A DNA stretch of 64,000 nt, taken from contig CM076192.1 in NCBI GenBank assembly GCA_038277395.1, positions 126,243,470-126,307,469 on the forward strand. The letters run 5' to 3'. The translations under genes were made by a program, and so were the position numbers. The stretch's first letter is position 1. Each line of letters opens with the position of its first letter. Shown piece after piece: positions 43,452 through 54,541 of this stretch. Below the pieces are notes generated by a model. It did not search any database, was not told the DNA's origin, and worked only from the letters and a program-made list of their open reading frames with translations. The stretch comes from Dryocosmus kuriphilus (lineage: Eukaryota; Arthropoda; Insecta; Hymenoptera; Cynipidae).

Positions 43452-45985
43452 ATGAGTACCCTTAATGTTCCAATAAAAAAACTGTATGATATTTCAATCC
43501 CAAATCTCAAAATAAACGACAAAGACTTATCTATTCTTTTATCGAATTATACGCGAAAAAATTATACGTTTGAAGATGAAACCATGGAAATAGTTGAGGA
43601 AAAAATATTACGTTATTTCGTTCCTACTTTGAGAAAGAATTGGAGGACTCGTTTTCACAACAAAGACACCTTTGAAAGTAGATACAATAAATGGCTGCTA
43701 AGCGAATTAACAGTCACCTTAACTGTATCAAAGGTTGGAAGACGTTCTCGAGAAGATTTTGAAGACAGTTCAATCTTGTCCAAAAAAAGAAAGGTTCAAG
43801 CACTTCAGGAAACTTATTCAGAGCTTCAAATTCAAATGGCATTTCTTAGTAATTTACGAGTTGCTGGAAAAACACAGTTGGCAAACAAAATAAGTCGACT
43901 TTTAGACTACGCAGAAGAAGATGAGATTGAATCAAATATAATTAAATTCACCGATGATGAAGCTCTTGCACTTATTGAAGACCCCAAACTATCGAAACAT
44001 CAATATGAGATTATTCGATTACAAGCAAAGGCTAGAAATACCGACATTTATGTCTCGTATCAGGAGATCTTAAAAGCGAAAAAGAAATATTATCCTCCTG
44101 ACTCTGCGATCATTGTTTCCGATAAGAGTGCTTCTATTAAATTAAAATCACTACTAGATCACACAGTAAAACGTTTACTACAGGTTCCGAGTATTGAAAC
44201 CTTCATAATTGAGGAACATAAAAATTAATGTAACTTTTCTTAAAGTACGGTTGTGATGGGGCATCAGATCAAAGTGCATACAAACAAAAGCTTCCAGATG
44301 GTATGCAATCCGATGAAAGCATTCTCATGGTTTCGATGGCACCCATTAGACTTGAGTCAGAATCTAAGGAAATTTGGAAGAATCCTCACCCTGGATCTAC
44401 AAAAATTGTGCGTACCGATATTTTTTCAATACGCTAAAGAAACATCGGAACATACCAGGTTTGAGATGGATCGAATAAAAGACGAAATAAATGGACTTTT
44501 GTCAACAAAAATTTCATTTGGCAAGTTTAGATGTCAGGTGAGCAATGAAATGCTATTCACTATGTTGGATGGAAAAGTAGCCCAGAATATTACCAAAACA
44601 ACAAGTGCTGCAACTTGCAATTTGTGCAAAGCAAATCCTTCTGAAATGAACGATTTGAATAGTGTCATGCAGAAACGTGTCATTAAACAGGATTATGGGC
44701 TTGGGCTTTCACCCCTCCATGCTAAAATACGTTGCATGAGTCTTGTTTTAAGTATAGCTTATCGCCTTGATTTTTGCAATTGGCAAGGAGAAACAGGAGA
44801 ACAAAAGGCCTTCATGAAATTTGCAAATAAGAGGATCCAAAATGATTTCCGGAGAGAAATGGGTTTGATAATAGACGTATCTAAGCATGGTGGAGGAACT
44901 ACCAATGATGGAAATACAGCTCGACGATTTTTCTGGGATCCTGAACTAACATCGAAGATTGCAGGCGTTGATGCTTGTTTCATCAAAAGAATAAGTATTA
45001 TTTTACAAGTTCTTTCTTGTGGTCGCAAAATCAATATTGCAAAATATGAATCATGTGCTATCCCAACTGCAGAACTCTATGTCGAGCTGTACACATGGTT
45101 TTATATACCATCATCTGTACATAAGATTCTCTTGCACGGTACACAGATCATCGAATGGTTTCTAATTCCTATTGGTTTGTTATCAGAGGAAGCCCAAGAG
45201 GCACGAAATAAGGATTTCAAACGATTTCATGAGTTTTCTACCCGAAAATGCAGCCGACTACACGGAGAAAAATGAATGGTCAGCCTGAACATCTAGAGTG
45301 TCAGACTGACCATATTTGAGTTTTAACTATGGGACAGCCCTCTAGATGTGTGTGGCGTACCATCCGCGGAGTGTAAAAATTTGATGGCTAGGTTTACTAT
45401 CCCAGAATGTCAAGCGTACGATTCTGGAGTGTCAACGTTTGAAGGTTCGGTTCACTACCGGCGCTCATTATTTGACCATCTCACAGTGTCATTCTGATTA
45501 TTCTTGATAGTGAGTTTGGCCCTCTCGGATGGTACACAAATTACTGAAAACAAGATATTTAACTTAACCATCCCAGAGTTTCGATTCGATCATCCCTGAT
45601 GTAAGTTTGACACTCTCGGACGGTCAAAAGGAGTGAAAACAGAGTATTTAACTTGGCCATACTAGAATTTCGATTTGATAATCCCTGACAGTAAGGCCGA
45701 TTCTCTGCGGATTGTTAAGCTGACCATAAAATGAGAGTCTCTTTGACTATGGAGAAAAAATTATGGAATGTACATGATACTGTCTGGAAGGTCAAACTGA
45801 CCATTTAAATTTTGACACTCAAAGTTTGACTATCTATTTCTCTCCGTGTAGCAACGAACGTGGATCTGATTCACAAATTATTGACCTCCTCTGACGCTAA
45901 TTACTTGGCATATCTAAGAAAAGACTGGAAGCATTCTGATATTATTCTAGATCCCGAAGCTCTCGAGCTCTTTATGTCAGATTAA
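43452..45985 (+). pseudogene. Transib-type (RAG1-related) transposase
   Basis: About 645 codons once the inserted MITE is ignored. N-terminal ORF 43452-44228 (258 residues) contains DDEALALIEDPKLSKHQYE and YPPDSAIIVSD. A frame change near 44235 leads to KYGCDGASDQSAYKQKLPDG, whose first Asp (44255-44257) is a likely catalytic residue. A second shift near 44415 brings in QYAKETSEHTRFEMDRI, LDGKVAQN (likely second Asp), a CNLC zinc pair, then GTTNDGNTARRFF, YIPSSVHKILLHG and LSEEAQEARNKDFKRF. The last motif aligns with the catalytic Glu box of RAG1 (SEGNESGNKLFRRF). After the MITE the end is ATNVDLIHKLLTSSD...ALELFMSD and a stop at 45983. Two frameshifts and an insertion make it non-functional. 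Confidence 0.8.
45261..45848. mobile_element. 588-bp MITE inserted in the transposase, TA target duplication
   Basis: The ends CACGGAGAAAAATGAATGG and TATCTATTTCTCTCCGTG are inverted and flanked by TA on both sides (45259-45260, 45849-45850). Removing the insert and one TA restores the transposase frame exactly (RKCSR | ATNVDL). The interior is filled with degenerate copies of GACCATCC-AGAGTGTCA-like phrases. TA duplication points to a Tc1/mariner-type source. It has no ORF. Confidence 0.9.
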
Positions 45986-46371
45986 TGACTTAGGAATTAA
46001 AACTTGATCGCGACTAATTAATAAAATTTTAAGAAATTAACAAAGGATTATGATACATAGCAAGGATATGCCTTTTTTTACAAACTGCCATCTCTAAAGC
46101 TTCTTAAAAATGCTACATTACGAAAATTGTAAGAAACAACATATACCAAACAATTATATCACTGGCAACATACTTTGAGGTTAGTTGCAAAAAACCGACA
46201 GTTTTTTACCTTTAAAAATTCACACTAGGCATTTCTTTACAAAATTAATAAGGAACTTTGGATGATAATTTCCTATTATTAAACATCACTGGCGACATAA
46301 TTTGAGAAAAATTAGGGAAAAAAAAAACGATTTCTTTCTGCCTTTTCTTTCTGCCTTTATATGTCCACATG

Positions 46372-47275
46372 TATCGAGCGCGAAGCGCGAGTGCCAACAG
46401 ACACTCGCCCTGGGCGCGCTCATACATCGCGCGCAACACGGCGCGCGATAAGAATGTGCCCGCGAAGCGGGCAGATTTTTTTATATTATATTTCCATATT
46501 TACTTATTTATATATTTAACTTTATTTAAATACGTGCTTTTATTTATATATGCATGTATATTGTATATATGTACTTCTTCTTTACCGCATAATTTGCTCT
46601 TTAGAAAGTTTGTTCAAGATGTGACCATATGCTGATTTGCTTTTGTACATGCCAGCACACCAGAAATCTATTTTCGTTGATCTAGCGTTATCTTTGCAAA
46701 GCTTCTCAGACGCGGAACTTCACATTTGTATGTAACATCTTTAATTAACAATAATTAAGATACTAAAGCTCACTTACGTTCAAATTGTAGAAAACTCACA
46801 AATATGAGGAATAAAACGACAGAAAGAGGCTTCATTTTTTTCAAGTAGGCACAATACAAAAGAATAGATTACTGAATTTTCAGAAATTTCGTGTGAGATG
46901 ACTCAATGATTGTGGCTTTATAAATTCTATCTAATAAGAACACTCTATTTATTCTTTAATTAAATAAGTTGGGAAAAGGAAGGCTAGTGATCTCACATCT
47001 CAAAATATACGGCAGGGAAATCGAATGTGGATTAGGGTCCAAGTCTGAATTAATGCTGCTTTTCGCTGGCAATTAACGTTATTATTTAATGCATTTGGAG
47101 GATACGTTTATACTGACTAATAATTCTTGATTAGAGATTCAAACATGTTAGGTGTCAGCAGTGTTTATGCATGAAAACAATTCAATGCATAAATTTTGCC
47201 AGCCCTGAAGCCTTACATCATGGCTGACTAGCGTGAAGATACAGCAACAAATAATTCAACATCTCAAGATCCTGT
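46372..47275. repeat. GCGAAGC-hairpin repeat family, copy c
   Basis: Begins TATCGAGCGCGAAGCGCGAG, as in copy a at 29724, has GCCCGCGAAGCGGGC near 46459, and then the AT-rich body up to GACTAGCGTGAAGATACAG. It inserted into the right subterminal repeats of the Transib element. The sharp left boundary shows that the hairpin head is one terminus of the family. Confidence 0.75.
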
Positions 47276-47786
47276 CGTTTTAGAAATACAAAAATTAAGA
47301 AATGTGTTCAAAAAATTCCACGGATTTAGGTGATATATGTATAATTATGCGTGTGTGATTCGCGACCTTTTTATTGTAATATTTGTTTCTGCAGAACTGA
47401 TATAATTTTTTTTTAACTGTGCGAATCCATTCTATTTAAATAAAGAAGCCAATTTTGTTTTAATTTCATTTATTTAAAATCTTTGTTTGAAGCTGTGTGA
47501 CTTTCTGACGATAACTGAAGAAGGCACCGATTTGTTTTCTCTTCTATCTGACCTCCCTTTCTCCTTATCGTAGAAGGACGAGAGGGCCAGGTGATTGTTG
47601 CTACGATCTATCCACAAATACAGGTCAAATGACAGAATGTAAAATCAATAATAAGAATATAAATTTATAGAATTGCAGAAATATTGCAAGTACACGACAA
47701 TGCAATAAATACAAGCTTATTTTTAATTTAATGGTCAAAATATTTATATGTCAAGTATTTATGCCACTTCAGTAATGTAATTTATA
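47276..47786. other. AT-rich interval without recognisable content
   Basis: No ORF, long repeat or known element end. It could hold the missing right end of the Transib element, but I did not find a CACTGTG terminus. Confidence 0.4.
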
Positions 47787-47910
47787 AACAACATAGACAA
47801 AAATATGGAAAATATATAAAAAATTCCAAAAATATATATAAAAAAAATTTATATATATATATTTTTTTTGGAATTTTTTATATATTTTCCATATTTTTGT
47901 CTATGTTGTT
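47787..47910. repeat. Long perfect-looking hairpin
   Basis: AACAACATAGACAAAAATAT at the left is fully inverted at the right as ATATTTTTGTCTATGTTGTT, with about 50 bases per arm and an AT-rich centre. A pre-miRNA-like shape is possible, but the pairing is nearly complete, more like a small foldback element. Confidence 0.8.
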
Positions 47911-47920
47911 CCTATGTTGT

Positions 47921-47935
<15 letters not shown>

Positions 47936-47995
<60 letters not shown>
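47936..47995. repeat. (AT)n microsatellite, about 60 bp
   Basis: Alternating AT directly beside the hairpin. Confidence 0.95.
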
Positions 47996-47996
<1 letters not shown>

Positions 47997-48069
47997 TGAA
48001 AGCTTCAGTTTGAAATAATATAGTTCTGAAATTATTTCAAACAAATTGACTTGCTTCAAATAATAGTGC

Positions 48070-48175
48070 ATATTAAAAAGCTATTATTATTTATAAAAGA
48101 CGTAAATTATGTTCGATAAATGTATAATTATTAGAAAATATAAAAAAGTTACTAATAAATTACACAGCCCTACAA
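48070..48175. repeat. Short dispersed repeat shared with 32825-32920
   Basis: AAAAAGCTATTATTATTTAT, GTAAATTATGTT and GATAAATGTATA recur in order at both places. In the first it begins right at the end of the CCCGTGT element. Confidence 0.6.
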
Positions 48176-48229
48176 AAAAAAAAATGTTCTGTGCACGTGA
48201 CCAAACCACCATATCTATATTTTTTTGGG

Positions 48230-48605
48230 GTCGTTGAGTCCGAATCCGGGGTCCGTTTTTCTCCATCAGGTCAGGATCAAGGTCATTTCAAGGTCAAATC
48301 AAGATTATTCCACGAATGTGGACCAAGATGCCGCTTTTGTATGTTTTTGAGGTCCCTGAATCCGAATTCGAGATCCCTTTGTCTCTATCAGGTCAAGGTC
48401 AAGGTCATTTCAAGGTTAAATCGAGGAAAAAGCCTGTGAACAGACACAATTACTACATCTATACGTTTTTGGGGTCGTTGAGTCCGAATCCGGGGTCCGT
48501 TTTTCTCCATCAGGTAAGGGTCAAGGTCATTTCAAGGATAAATCGAGGAAAACCCCTGTGAACAGACACAGCTACCACATGTATACGTTTTTAGGGTCGC
48601 TGAGT
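48230..48605. repeat. 122-bp tandem repeat with AGGTCA half-sites
   Basis: Units start at 48230, 48352, 48474 and 48596. Each full unit has CCGAATCCGGGGTCCGTTTT (or a variant), then ATCAGGTCAAGGTCAAGGTC and TTTCAAGGT. TCAAGGTCA is the known extended half-site for FTZ-F1/ERR-type nuclear receptors. Weak plus ORFs read through it but have no domain. Confidence 0.8.
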
Positions 48606-48732
48606 AAACAGAGACAGACATTATAACTATATGTATCATCGATTTAGAAAATATCGAGAACCTTCATTTATCTAGCGTTTTATATGGTATCTTACTCTTT
48701 TCTTTTTAAATGATCGTACAAGTGACTCTCTT

Positions 48733-50475
48733 TTACGCTTGACTCCTTTTTTTATTACTTTCTCTCTTCAATGACCAGCAGTAATCAGCCATCATGTTCA
48801 CATCCCACCGTCCTTGATATCTTTTTTCCATTTTCTTGATATCTTGGTGGAACCCCTCTCCCTGCTCCTCACTGAAATCCCCTAGATTCTGTGGAAAGTA
48901 ATCTATATGTGAATGCAAATAATTGTAATTTTGAATTCATCAAACATCCTAGTTCCTTATAGTTTTCCAACATTCGATCCACTATTTTCTTGTACTCTAC
49001 GCTTTTATTATTCCCAAGAAAATTTTGTACAACTTCTTTAAAACTTACCCATGCTGCTCTTTCTTTGTCAGTCATTACAAGAACGAACTCATTATCTTTT
49101 AACAATTCACGTATTTGTGGTCCATCAAAGATACCTCCATTAATTTTTGCATCACTGTGTTTAGGGAATTTTTTCTTCAAATATTTAAAGCACTCTCCTT
49201 CTTTATTTAAGGCTTTTACATATTGCTTCATCAAGCCGAGTTTGATGTGGAGGGTTGGACTTACTGCGATCAACCAGTGTTTCGCGTACTATATTAGCAG
49301 AACCAGCCTCGAAAGAGGTTCTGTTCGGCCATATCTTCGTTATACAGTGCTTCTTGCGATCTCTGCTGTCCCATAAACACAAAAAACAAGGATATTTCGT
49401 ATTTCCAGATTGCTGTCCTAACAGTATAGTTAAAATCTTAAGATCTCCGCAAATAAGCCAGTTATGCTCAGAATATTTTATTGTCTCTAAAATGAGCTTC
49501 ATCGTACTATATTCTTCTTTTAGTACGGTTGAATAAGCTATGGGAATTGAAGCAAAAACATTAGTGTTATGAAATAATACTGCCTTCAGACTTGTAGTGG
49601 AGGAGCCTGTAAATAGTTTCCATTCATTGTCCTTATAGATTCCTATCTGGAACTCATTCAATAACCCTTCCACTTTATTGCAATACACTAATGAAGGTTC
49701 CCCTATCATCGTAAAATATTTTCTAAAGTTTTCCTCCATGTTTCGGTAAAATAATATTCTTGTGCCTTTTGAGAGCCAGTTGTTCCCTTTCATGTATGAA
49801 GCTAGATATTCCGCTTTATCTTTAGGTAAATGTAGGTCCCTTACAAGATCATTCAAATTCTCTTTGATCTATGATTTTTGGAGTTTTGTCTTGACCATTA
49901 GTAGCATAGCATTCACTACTTGTACTCATATTTTCATCATCTGAAGTATATTCATCTCCATCTTTATATTCATCTTCTTCAGCGTCAATAATATCGCATG
50001 CATTATTGGTTGACATACTTTCCATCAAATCTATTGAACTGTCGCTTTCATCGTCAATATCAATATTTTCCTCCACTGGTCTTACAAACGTTGAAACTTC
50101 AGGATATTTGATACTCTGAATATTTTTCTATTAATTCCTGTCACTTTGTCAAACATATATAACAGTTTGCTGCGCATGATGGCTCTTCCCAATATGCAGG
50201 TTTACAAACTTTAATTTTTCAGGTTTTTTTTCGGAATCATATCTGGTCATCATCATGTAACAAGCATTACATATCTTGTGTGATATCCATTTCTTATCTT
50301 GGTTATAAATATCCAATCCAAAACAGTTTTTGTAAATATTTTTAATTTTATCGGATATTTGTCTTCGGTCAGCTGATAGGTGATACTTAGCACATACGTA
50401 ACAAAATGCATCAACATTTTTGTTACAGTAGTGTTCAAATGAAGAACTTGCTACATTTGTTTTTAATGAAGACAC
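48733..50475 (-). pseudogene. Arthropod multicopy gene, uncharacterised; possible transposase
   Basis: Intronless minus-strand coding region in several frames. Start (50475-50149): zinc-binding module CYVC...HKICNAC, similar to insect ZAD-type fingers. Next an acidic stretch (50076-49849). Core (49856-49203): KAVLFHNTNVFASIPIAYS, WLICGDLKILTILLGQQSG and YPCFLCLWDSRDR. A frameshift near 49260 leads to PTLHIKLGLMKQYVKAL and GIFDGPQIRELL (to 48869). Another near 48905 leads to HIDYFPQNLGDFSEEQGEGF, HQDIKKMEKRYQGRWDVNMM and a stop at 48733. I recall this architecture from many intronless copies in arthropod genomes. The Asp in CGDLK and the Glu residues in SEEQGEGFHQD could be catalytic in a DDE enzyme, but that is inference. 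Confidence 0.6.
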
Positions 50476-50509
50476 TGAAGTCTGTTTATTTGAAGTATTT
50501 GAAGTTGTG

Positions 50510-51380
50510 TTATGTTCGTTTTTTTAGGTCCCATAGTAGATTTAAGTACCCACGCGTTAGGGATCCTGGTCCGATCGCAGGTGAGTCCACCGTCCTGAGG
50601 GCGATAACTCTCATACATCCTCAGGTCTAAGTATGAGAGCTTTCTGACTTTCACGAGGACAATGTCAACTCGTCGTCAGACACGCTACGACTTCATTCTC
50701 ACACCCTAACGCCCTCCTGCAAGGCAGCGCGCTACGCTGGCTTCGATACCACATGGGACTGGAAAGCGAATCATTCTACACATCTCCTTTCGAAGCAGTT
50801 GTCATCGTCCCAGTATCCCTTGCGGTAGCAGGATTTGATGAATTCAAGTATGACCACGCAGATGTAGTGTTAGTTTAGAAACTGTAATTGGGCTCACCAA
50901 TGTTGCTATACTACATCCTTCAGCGCAGAGATATTCGGTCAGTCAGAATATAAAAATGATATTCTATAAAACTGAGGATAAATTAAACGTCTGTCCTCCG
51001 TATCATGTTAAAACAGAAGTCTTGAAGCATGGAAAAGAAAACCAATATACGAATGTTATAGGCCATAGAATTTGAGAATTGTCAGAAATAACTAGAGTAG
51101 TCTAGAATACGGAAGTGAGTAAGAGCGCGTGCATGGAGGGAGTGAGAAGGGGGCGATAAAAAGGGCCCGACGGCGCGTTTGCGGGGATTTTTCGTTTTTG
51201 GATGTTAATGAACGAAAGGCGAGGGGTCGTGTCGCATTTGTGTGTGTCACGAAAGGTGCGTCAGGCGCGAGTGCGCGAAATGTATCTAATTCTCATCTAT
51301 TTGAATAAACAGAACTGTTTTCTTTAACCTTAATTCCGGACTTCAAGTTTTCTTTTACTTTGATCATTCCTAGCATTCGG
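50510..51380 (+). other. Upstream region of the plus-strand Gypsy, LTR-like in part
   Basis: Contains a TATA-like GATAAAAAGGGCC near 51156 and an AATAAA signal near 51304 followed by TTAATTCCGG and a CATTCGGCA end near 51379. This promoter-then-polyadenylation order fits a 5' LTR directly before gag. The left edge is uncertain because no second LTR is present and I cannot identify a PBS confidently. Confidence 0.45.
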
Positions 51381-51463
51381 CATCCGAGGATTAGCCTCTA
51401 ATATTTCAGAAGTGGGATACATCAACCACTGATTATTTGAACTGTGTGTGCAAGTGATTTATT

Positions 51464-52072
51464 GTGCTTATGACAACCGAATACGAATTTGAGCAATTCT
51501 TCAAAAGACATCTTGCCCCCGGAAGCGCGGAATTACAGGCGCCATTAGAGAGTACTGGATCTGATGAAGTAGATATGGAGGGTGAACCATATAATCATTT
51601 CAACAACCCTGTTTTTCGCCAGGGTGTGCCAAACCAAGGACAGAACCAGCACTCGTTCAATGGGACCGCGCCAGGAATGAAACCTGGAACAGGGATGCCC
51701 GACATGCAACACATGATGGCGGCTCTGATGACCATAGTACAGCAAAACTAGAACGCCATGTTGGTTTTGCAACAGAACATGCAGCATCCATCACCGCGAT
51801 ACAACGTGATGCCTGATCTTCATCGTAGTATTGAAAATTTCGAAGGGACTGATGGCCCTGACAAGGCAAAACTCTGGATCGAAAGATTCGACTCTTACAT
51901 AATGTTGCACAATTGGACTCCAGCTATGGCCTTCGAGACAGCAAGGATCCATATGAAGGGAGCAGCACGTGTTTGGTATGAGGCTCACATTTCCACCGCT
52001 GTTGACTGACCGAGCTTCCAAATAGCCTTCAGGGGTACGTTCGTTTATGAACGGACGAAAGTCGACAAATTA
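51464..52072 (+). pseudogene. gag: Gypsy Gag, N-terminal part with stops
   Basis: Two in-frame pieces (51464-51751 and 51758-52009) separated by a TAG, then a TGA before 52073. The second piece reads SIENFEGTDGPDKAKLWIER and FETARIHMKGAARVWYEAH, the usual capsid start of Ty3/Gypsy Gag. The protein then continues into the ORF at 52073 with EDLxECxQ-like ELKQCVQALNETATAYFHRK. The two nonsense codons make Gag inactive. Confidence 0.75.
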
Positions 52073-54442
52073 TTGGAGTTGAAACAATGCGTACAGGCCC
52101 TAAATGAGACGGCGACCGCATATTTTCATCGTAAATATCGTCTGTGCAAAAACTTGGAACTCAACGACAGTGAGGCGCGAAAGCAGATCTGCAAAGGTTT
52201 TCGATCGCGAAACCTAAGCGATTACATCGGAGCCAAGTCCTTTGACGACATGGATCATCTTCTGCGTTCAATCGAAGAGTATGAGAAGGACGACTTGGAG
52301 AGACGGGAGCTTTTTGGACAACGACGTGGTACGAGGTCAGCGACCAAAGAGCAGATAATTGAGTCCCTTGGCAAACGACAAGCATCAACGATTGCGGCTT
52401 CGTTCGAGGAAACATCAGCGGCGACTATTTCGGCGGCGGCGGGATCAGCGAATATCAAGAGCGGCGCCACGATTAAGTGCTACAACTGCGGTAAATCTGG
52501 CCATATTAGTAAGTCTTGTAGCGAACCGACCAAAAAGGTAAGATGTTTTAGTTGTAATAAAATCGGGCATAAGGCTAATAAATGTGATCGATTTTCGAAT
52601 ACAGATTCTATCAAAAAAGAGCCTAGTGAGCATAATATAAACTCAGTGATCGAAAGAAGCGCGGATAGTTCGAGTGGTAAATTTATTAAATCGGTTCTTA
52701 TCAACGACAAATTGTTTGAAGCCTTCGTTGACGCTGGAAGCTCCATATGTACCATTAAAATAGGCGCAGCAACTGCTGCCGGATTTTTTATTAAAACCGG
52801 GAAAGTCGAATTGAGGGGTTTTGGTACGAGCGAAAATTTGGTCGAATCACCCGGTACAATCAGCGGATCCCTCAAAATAGATGGAGTTAAGCCATGCGAA
52901 GTCACTTTCCGAGTTGTCCCGGATGATGTACAGAGTTTCGAGGTTATGATCGGACGTAGTTTTACGGAATTACGCGACTTAACGTATATTAGAGTAGGGA
53001 AAACATTGGAATTCCACGATATCGAGAAATTCCCATTTAGTTTGTCTCCAGAAATCGAGCAGGGAGTGTGTATAAAACCCGAAGTAAAAAATAAAGTCGA
53101 TATCGAACCAAATTCAATAAATTTTATCAGTGTAGTGTTCAATAACCGAGAAGTGTCGGTACCGTACGCAAATTTCGGATCTGAACAAGAGGTATTAGAG
53201 AAGGCTAAATCCGTGGGTAAGGCGATACTTAGTATAGAATCCGTTAACGAAACTAAACCTCGAGTAGAACCGATTACTGAAAAAGACATAATCGTCGGGG
53301 ATGATGTAACATGTGAAGAGAAGCAAGAGTTGCTTGACATTTTAAGTGATTATTGGTATTGTATTGCACAAACATTAGATGAACTTGGTCGAACTGATAA
53401 GGTCTTAATGGATATTGAATTGAAACCCGGAAGTGAACCCGTCACTGCAAAACCATATAAAATGGGCGCGAAGGATAGGGAGGAGCTTGACCAAATCGTA
53501 ACCGAATATAAACGTGTCGGAATCGTCACCGAGACGACGTCGCCGTTTGCAAGTCCTGCTTTTCTCGTACGAAAAAAAGATGGAACGGGTAGAATGGTAG
53601 TTGAATACCGAGCACTGAACGCGAAAACTGTCAAAATGAATTACCCAATGGCGAATTTTGATGATGCGCTAGAATACCTGTCAGAGGCAGAACTTTTTAT
53701 TACTCTAGATTTAGCGAGCGGGTTTTTGCAAATACCGTTATCAGAAGATGCCAAAGTCAAGACCGCGTTCATTACGGAATATCAGACAGGGCAATTCGAA
53801 AGAGTAAATGTTGGGTTGACAAATGCACCATTCTACTTTGCTAAGTTGATGAAAAAGGTGTTAGGTAGAGCACATGGCGAAATTGCCTTTAATTTTTTTG
53901 ATGACACATGCATTCCAGCTAGATCGTGGGAAGATTTAATCCGAAAATTACTAATAGTTCTCGACTTATTGAAAGAAGCTGGACTTATTTTAAATCTCGC
54001 TAAGTGTCGTTTTGGGATGAAATCGGTTGAATTTCTCGGATTTAGGCTAGGAAAAGATGGAATCCAACCCAGCGAGGCAAAGACAGAAGCGATTAAAAAT
54101 TTTAAACAACCGAAAAACGTGCATGAGGTAAGATCTTTTCTCGGTCTTGCGAGTTTTTTCCGACGATTTGTGACGGGGTTCGCGAAAATTTCTGCTCCAC
54201 TAACAATGTTGATCAAAGGGTGTAATAATGCCAAAAGTACTAAAAATTTTATCTGGGGGGAAGAGCAAAACAAAAGTTTTATTGAACTAAAGGAAAGATT
54301 AACTTGTCAACCGATTTTGATGCTTTATAATCCGTCAGCCTTAATTACGGAGCTTCACACGGACGCATCTTCACGCGTAATTGGCGGAATGCTTTTGCAA
54401 AGCAACAATAATGATTTACGGCTAGTATACGCTGTGACGTGA
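52073..54442 (+). pseudogene. pol: Ty3/Gypsy Gag-Pol fusion, 3'-truncated
   Basis: 789 codons: end of capsid, two CCHC knuckles (CYNCGKSGHISKSC near residue 136 and CFSCNKIGHKANKC near 158), protease with FVDAGSSICTIKIG near 220, then RT with PYKMGAKDREELDQIV, FLVRKKDGTGRMVVEYRAL, LDLASGFLQIPL, VGLTNAPFYF and the catalytic box FNFFDD. RT ends with LGFRLGKDGIQPS and an RNase H start ELHTDASSRVIGG. The ORF stops at 54442 in RNase H; integrase and a 3' LTR are missing. Gag and Pol are in one frame. The catalytic box has Phe in place of Tyr, unusual for an active enzyme. Confidence 0.9.
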
Positions 54443-54530
54443 CCTTTTTTTGTACGATGTTGTTAGAGCCCTTTTTGGCCACGCACAAGCATAAAATCAA
54501 AATATAAAATTTAATTTAAATCGAAATCAC

Positions 54531-54541
54531 CGTTGGGCGCC
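54531..54541 (-). other. Primer-binding-site remnant for tRNA-Lys
   Basis: On the minus strand TGGCGCCCAAC matches the complement of the last 11 bases of tRNA-Lys (including CCA). It abuts the left edge of the long LTR, so this LTR serves as a 5' LTR for leftward sequence, of which only about 70 bp remain before the plus-strand Gypsy. Confidence 0.6.

Larger units (their letters stand above)
42078..46371 (+). mobile_element. Transib (RAG1-like) DNA transposon, right end lost
   Basis: Starts with CACAGTG, the typical Transib terminus, exactly where homology to copy A ends. Subterminal ~140-bp units on the left (about 42480-42800) recur inverted at the right (about 46060-46365). Between them is a RAG1-like transposase pseudogene. 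The right side is cut at 46371 by a GCGAAGC repeat copy, and I find no matching CACTGTG terminus, so the target duplication cannot be checked. Confidence 0.75.

Noticed and set aside
52480..53340. 286-codon minus ORF opposite the plus Gypsy
   Set aside because: Antisense of Gag-Pol with protease and RT motifs on the other strand.
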